Part shown: piece by piece, positions 58,701-64,000 of the stretch
Position numbering within the stretch: position 1 is the stretch's first letter
Layout of the letters: the number at the start of each line of letters is the position of its first letter
Origin: Rhypophila decipiens
Lineage: Eukaryota; Ascomycota; Sordariomycetes; Sordariales; Naviculisporaceae
Direction: 5' to 3'
Length of the DNA stretch: 64,000 bases
Assembly: GCA_033297075.1 (NCBI GenBank)
Contig: MU858049.1
Span: forward strand, 434,001 to 498,000
Position numbers and translations under genes: made by a program
The notes under the pieces: generated by a model
Seen by the model: the letters and a program-made list of their open reading frames with translations, nothing else
What the model was told of the DNA's origin: nothing
The model's database searches: none

Positions 58701-58748
58701 TTCCCTAGGGAGATGGATTGTGTCTATACCAGCCTCACGGCACTCTAA
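55736..58748 (+). CDS. Zn(II)2Cys6 transcription factor with mid-protein zinc cluster and fungal_trans domain
   Basis: Two exons, join(55736..56865, 56936..58748), encode 980 aa. The 70-bp intron (GTAAGT...TATAG) splits FKNA/PRGGHNTS. The first ~280 residues are Pro/Ser-rich and disordered. Then comes an ordered module, FLPRFLRAQEVPGEGLCYFY and DDGTHCKTVIDGEAVNAHWG, directly followed by KAGKPRKRLAIAC and a zinc cluster with Cys 345, 348, 355, 362, 365 and 372 (C-x2-C-x6-C-x6-C-x2-C-x6-C). The second exon holds a fungal_trans-type domain (SVLSTISSYFVHTDAASLRF; CRRRTFWSLFILERLNGLFP). The cluster lies far from the N-terminus, unlike Gal4, and the preceding module looks conserved. I recall similar regulators annotated as RosA/NosA-like developmental factors, but I am not sure enough to name it. 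ATG 55736 is the first ATG of the open frame; a long leader with upstream ATGs precedes it. Confidence 0.85.
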
Positions 58749-61700
58749 TGGCCTGAACGGCATATCACCCGCATAATGGCTCAGGCACGAGAAAAGGGAA
58801 CGCACAGCGATGAGGAAGCACGGACAACTGTCAAAAGCACGACCTACGGCCTCTTTGGCACCAAAGAGTTGGTGCAAAAAAATATTGGCTAGACCATGGT
58901 GGCAGGCAGAAAAAGGTGGATGAGGTGCTTTTACGCCCTTGGCGTCTTTCTAACGATTTTGTTTCTTTATTTCTCTCTCTTGCTCTGTTTTACTCCTTCT
59001 CCAGCACAAGTTATACCTGTATTTTGTCATGCTTGTTCTTTTCTTTTTCTTTTCTTTTCCGCATCATGCTATACTGCACTGTATTTGTACGTCTCCTTCA
59101 ATTTTTTTTTGGTCTCCTTGCATTTATCTATTAGGTATATCCAACATGTGAACGGCCGTTGGCATTTGGAGATGTCTCTCTCTCTCCATCATTTTTCCTA
59201 ACTTTATCTATCTTGTTTTCTTTTTTCTTCTTCTTTTCTGCTCTGGTGTATTCATTCCATCAGAATTGTCATTTCGATCAAGGCACAAACATTATTCTTA
59301 TCAACTGTGCACCGCGCGCGCGCCATCTTCTTTTTTGTTCGTTTCTATGGCCCCCAAAAATTATGGATTGGCGTTTTAGCGACTTGGGATTTTTGTTTTC
59401 ATTGTGCTCTCTCCATCCTTATTGTTAATTTTTGAGCAGTAGAAAATCTGCAGAGATGAAGAAGAGTTGATGGGGGCGGAGGAGACAGCTGTAAAGATGA
59501 GCCAAGGGTGAAGAAGGAGAGAAGAGAAGAGAGGGGAAGGAGGCTATTCCCACCCACCCAGTATATACCATACCACCTACCCGTAACTTGCCAGGTACCT
59601 ATAGATAAATAATCGAGTACCTACCTACCTACCTACCTAATTACCTTGTTTACTCAGCCGGCTATCTGTGTGTCTGTCTATTTGTGACTTGTCAGTATTA
59701 CCAAGACAAGATAGCATCGGTGTTTTCACGGCCAGACTTATTGCTCCTTCTGCACGCTAATGATGACCTTTGAGGGTGGTGTCCTGCTCGGACAGTTCCA
59801 CATGCCCATGTGAGTGAGTGCTGAACAATGATGTGTGAGATATGACAAGGAGAATACAGTAAGACCTAATGCGAGTATGGAGAGACTTGAGTCTTTGAGT
59901 GAATTACGTACCTTCATAACCACCAGACGCTCAGACTGCCGACAGTACAAGAAGCAGGCCAGTTGTGTCTTGATTTATTTTCCTAATACCTACGGTGCTG
60001 CACTGCACTGCATATAAGGCGAAGCCCGCGGCGTGCATTCTACTCGTAGTTCAACAGAAGAGCCTGACAACACTATCGCGTGAGAAGAAACATGTTCTTG
60101 GCTGTTTGCCCGACGAAATACCCGTTATGGGGCGGGCGAACGAACTACTTTCCCTACGTGGTAGATGATAAGTGCGAGAGAGCGGCGTGGGGGGGGGGGG
60201 GGCATGTCACCGCTGGGTTGCCTTGTTTCTACGCCTCTTTTTCTTCTTTTTCTTCTTCTTCTTGGCCTTCTTCCCTTTCCTGCAATGAGATTATATCCGA
60301 GGTTTCACAATCAGGGACGATGAAAGGGCTGGTCTGGTCCAAACAACAAACGGAAGGAGAGATGATCATTCCTCTAGTACCATTAAGAAAGATTCTCTTT
60401 CCTCACTGCCGAGTTACCTGCCGACCTTGGTCATACATACCACATGTAGAAGCTAGTAAGTAATGCGAATAATACAACCTTTAATGACGAGCACTTGTTT
60501 GGTCTTTTGCCCTGTCCATTAGGAACTTATATCCAAGTCCTATCTACCTTACCAGTCCTGTCGATACCCTGCCCTGCCCTGCCCCATTAGTGCTGCTGCT
60601 CGCTTGCAATGCGCATATCATATAAGTCGAACATAAAGCGGCAAAAATAAATTTAAACGTGCAGCGCGAGGGAACTTTCACTATATACGGATAGTGTAGT
60701 AGCTACGGGTTAGACGTTCCTTCCGACCTAATTACCTATTGCTGCTTCTAGAGAGAAGAAAGAGGTCCTTGATTGGACCCCTAGACCGACAATCTCGACA
60801 AGAAAACAATGTTAATACCAACGTAGTGTACAAGCTCCAGAAGCACGTCGCTTCGAGCGCCCATCGTTGTGCAGGAGGATCGTAGGATGGCCCTCTCATG
60901 AGCGCTTAAAAAAAGAGGAAGACGAGGCAGGCATCCTCCACCGTATCACGAACGGTTCGATCAACACTGTGTTGCGGTTCCGTTTTCTTTCTTCCAGACG
61001 GGGTTACAGCGAAATAGATTGCGGCGGGTAGCGTAGTGTACTTTCGTTAGCGTGGGCTGCAGATGCCCACGCAGGGGACTTGTACGGTTTTGTGTTTCTA
61101 GCGTGCTTCTAGAAGGAAGAAATGGAACCGCACCATGCGACGCTCACGCCGCACACTTTCTTCGTAACGGCGGGCGAGTGGGACCCACACACCACAAACC
61201 TTCAGCAGCATCATCATGGCAGGAGTTGATTGGTTTGATGGGGTAGGTGTTTTGTGGTTTTACATGCCGTTCACACGTGTTCGGCTTTTGGGGGAAGGAT
61301 TGAGGGTGTTTGGACGCCGCGCAAAAAAAGAAAAGAGAGAGGAAAAGAGGTGCCCCGTAAGGTAGGTAATAAAACGGCGATTGGGTGGTAGCTGAGATTG
61401 TGGTTGCCGGCCCGGCACCGGCACTGCGTGACGGTGAGCCGTAAAAGTTTGTGTAATTGATACTGTACTACGGATACTCCACTGTACACGTGTACGGATA
61501 CAATACGGATACGGAGTACTGTCATTGCACATCAAAATGTGCACGCACAGGAAAACGGTGAACAGGGATGCATCGCTCTCAGAATCAGGCTGAAAAACGG
61601 TGAGCTGAACGAACGACATCTGAACCTCTATTTCATCTGTTCAGACAACCATTGGGCCGTTTTGTTTTCTCTCTTTAATCCAGACAGCCACTCTATCGGG

Positions 61701-62322
61701 CAAGATTGAACAAGGCAGAAAAGTACGACTACTCCAAGCATGCCAATGTGTCTCTCAAGCAACTCGTTATTATAAGGTCGATGCACGTTGATCGAATCAC
61801 GTAATACGGCGACATAGCAACCAACAACTCCTGACAAAAGGACCCAACAGCTGCCCGTCTCCCTACCTACCTACATACACATACAGCAAAACCATACACA
61901 GACTCGGCAGGTTTATGGTACCAATAACCATCCCGCCCACACCGCAATCTATACACATTGGATTACGTTCTGCCCTGAAACTCGCCGTGCAGTTGAGGCG
62001 CTGTTCATTTATTACCTTTGCCTTTGACGAAGCCAAGCCAGGCCAGGCTAGACTGTTGTACCACCTAGCTGGGTGTTTGCCTTGTCTCGCTCGCCCTTGC
62101 CTTGCCGGGGGGCTTTACTCTCGACGACGGGATCGAACTCGCCAATTTCTACCAAAACGAAAAGCTGGCCAGCTGGCATGACACCATAACGACGACCGAC
62201 GGCCCTCGACCCCGTGCGTTTTCGGCTCACAAATCGGTTTTTTTTTACTTGATAATATTTCAGTCATATGACCTGATCAATGTCACATCCGGATGGCCGG
62301 TGAGAGTTTACTTGATAAAACA
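58749..62322. other. intergenic, no supported gene
   Basis: The first ~700 bp are T-rich and probably the 3' region of the zinc-cluster gene. A TACC microsatellite lies at 59619-59645 and a G13-type run near 60190. TACGGATAC occurs at 61469, 61493 and 61504, with TACGGAGTA at 61510. Short open frames, such as 62102-62326, have no further support. Two upstream ATGs (62279 and 62293) precede the chosen start of the next gene. Confidence 0.5.
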
Positions 62323-63529
62323 ATGAAAGACACCAATACCAAAAAGAAGGGACAGTCGAGTTTCCCTCAACGGCCTGTGGCGCAGTTGTTGGGATCTAAT
62401 GGTATGTACCTGCTTCTTCTCTGTATCATCCACCTAGGTCCACTTATGAATGTTCATCTGCGTACATGGTATATCATGATTTACCGTCCGTTTACTACCT
62501 GCACCCCCCCCTTTACTACCAAGATGAACATTCCGTTTTCCCAATCGAGTAGTTTGTTTACATTCGTGCCACACTCATTACACTATCCCGACAAGCAGCC
62601 CCCCCAGTCCAACAGCGCGCCCTTTCAGCAGCAGTGAAGATCAAAAACAAAAAGCAGTCCAGCCAACAATGTCCCTAACCACCAACTCTTATCAGGCCCA
62701 ATCCACGCAGTATCCTACTCAGCCTCACCATCCTCATACATCCTCACCGGATCAGCAGATAGATGCATAAGATTATACAACCCAAACACAACAACAACAA
62801 CTTCAAACACCGCTGAACCATCCTCCTACATCACATCCTCCTCCTCCTCCCCAGCAGCAAGCCAAAAAGGGGCCATCCCCCCCTCAGGCCGGCTAATCCA
62901 AAGCTACACCGGACACGGGTACCAAGTCCTCTCGCTCTCGATAGCATCCGACAATGCAACATTTGCATCATCCGGCGGCGACAGGGCAGTCTATCTCTGG
63001 GACGTAACCACCGCCCAAACCCTCCGACGATTCGGAGCCTCTGCAAACGGGGGCCACAGCGGACGGGTCAACTACGTCACCTTTGGCGGGGTGGGTGATT
63101 CCCTCGTCATATCAGGGGGTATCGACACGAGTGTGAGGATATGGGACGTCAAAGCGGGGAATAACAACAAGCCTATTCAGGTACTGGATGATGCGAAAGA
63201 TGCGATTAGCTCGGTGGTTGTTACGGGGGAGGAAATCATCGCCGGCAGCGTGGATGGTCGGGTCAGGAGTTATGACTTGAGGATGGGGAGGTGTGTGACG
63301 GATGTGTTTGCCAATAGCGTGACTAGTTTGTGTTTGGCGAGGGATGGGGAGTCGCTTTTGGTTGGGTCGCTGGAGAGTAAATTGAGACTGATGGATCGGC
63401 GGGATGGGACTTGTCTGAGGGTGTTTGGGCACGAGGGGTGGAGGAATGAGGAGTTTAGGGTGCAGAGTTGTTTTGGTGGGGGGGAGAGGTTTGTTGTTGC
63501 TGGTGGGGAGGAGGAATCCTTGGAGGAAT

Positions 63530-63578
<49 letters not shown>

Positions 63579-63813
63579 GAAAGTGTGGGCTTGGGATTTG
63601 GTTACGGGCCAGCTGGTGGCCAAGATTCCTGTCCCTGGGAGGGCAAGTACTAGAAAGACTGCTGGACGAGGTGGTGGGATTTATGGTGCTGGGTCGGAGG
63701 AGAGGAAAAAGAGGACTACCGTGATTAGTAGTATTGCGTGGAAGGAGGATGGGTATGGGAATCAGTTTTGTGTTGGGGGCACGTCGGGGGTTGTTACTGT
63801 TTATGGGGAATAA
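62323..63813 (+). CDS. WD40 scaffold of the MORG1/WDR83 type
   Basis: Two exons, join(62323..62401, 62696..63813), encode 398 aa. The intron is long for this genome (294 bp, GTATGT...TTATCAG, with CCCTAACC upstream). Its removal gives the continuous motif VAQLLGSNGPIHAVSYSASP, a very good MORG1 start. WD repeats follow (YILTGSADRCIRLYNP; TFASSGGDRAVYLWDV; LVISGGIDTSVRIWDV; IIAGSVDGRVRSYDLRMGR; LLVGSLESKLRLMDRRDG; KVWAWDLVTGQLVAKIPV; FCVGGTSGVVTVYGE). Two family-atypical insertions are visible: a Thr/Ser-rich loop at about 55-88 and an Asp11-12/Gly5 run at about 304-322. MORG1 proteins are described as MAP-kinase module organisers and spliceosome-associated WD proteins. ATG 62323 has A at -3; ATG 62293 in the same frame would add ten residues. 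Confidence 0.87.
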
Positions 63814-64000
63814 AAATATCATGGATGATACTTACCTGGTGAGTAAATCTTGGCAATTTGCTGGATATCGAGACCCAGGTTGACCAGGTAATAGCTAAAT
63901 AAAGCCTATGCAAACTCCATTGCTCGCCGCCACCAGGCTGATATGCCCCTTTTCTCCATGGCAGCGTGGAACTCGCCGACTGTTTCTACCTCGACGAGTC

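Noticed and set aside
62102..62326. Frame reading GGFTLDDGIELANFYQNEKL, with a faint similarity to the last bases of the window (VELADCFYLDE)
   Set aside because: Too short, no start context or splice partner, and the similarity covers only about 20 bases; it may be chance.
1..64000. CRISPR arrays, bacterial-type operons or ribosome-binding sites
   Set aside because: The only regular short array (22-bp units at 29925-30190) has no spacers, and gene structure is eukaryotic throughout.

Overview
The window looks like nuclear DNA of a filamentous ascomycete, most likely a Sordariomycete. Genes carry short GT-AG introns (about 50-300 bp, several with CTAAC-type branch sites). The protein families are typical of this group: a GRG-1/CCG-1 stress protein, two Zn(II)2Cys6 transcription factors, a KAR9/GAR protein, WSC-domain secreted proteins and an Any1-type PQ-loop protein. 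There are no bacterial-style operons, rRNA genes or CRISPR arrays. I support nine protein genes and one tRNA, about one gene per 7 kb, which is sparse for such a genome.

Left part (1-10.5 kb): an EBP/EXPERA-family sterol isomerase-like gene (minus) and a grg-1/ccg-1 homologue (minus) with a TATA box and two cAMP-response-type sites. After a gene-poor stretch come one copy of a small terminal-inverted-repeat element (6999-7170) and a tRNA-Glu(CTC). A Pol III-like box A/box B arrangement with a strong hairpin lies at 1531-1746.

Middle (10.5-38 kb): an intronless 1118-aa secreted protein with a class II-like heme peroxidase domain and four WSC domains; a 7.7 kb gene-free stretch with diverged ~250-bp tandem repeats; a CTF1/FarA-type zinc-cluster regulator; a 995-aa KAR9-like protein with a C-terminal GAR domain; the second, longer copy of the inverted-repeat element (29870-30242). 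Three minus-strand genes follow: an unrecognised low-complexity protein with several sumoylation-type motifs and a messy C-terminal repeat region, an unrecognised nuclear-looking protein with two similar helical repeats, and a PQ-loop (Any1/SLC66-type) membrane protein.

Right part (38-64 kb): nearly 18 kb without a gene I can defend, then a 980-aa zinc-cluster factor whose cluster sits mid-protein, then a MORG1/WDR83-type WD40 scaffold. This end is strongly enriched for the 9-mer TACGGATAC (at least ten copies on either strand from 43 to 61.5 kb, none noticed to the left).

The genes do not form a single pathway. The most unusual items are the inverted-repeat element family with its internal 22-bp satellite, the TACGGATAC dispersal, the large gene-free block, and the 30.4-32.0 kb gene, whose true structure only appears when its frames are spliced together.
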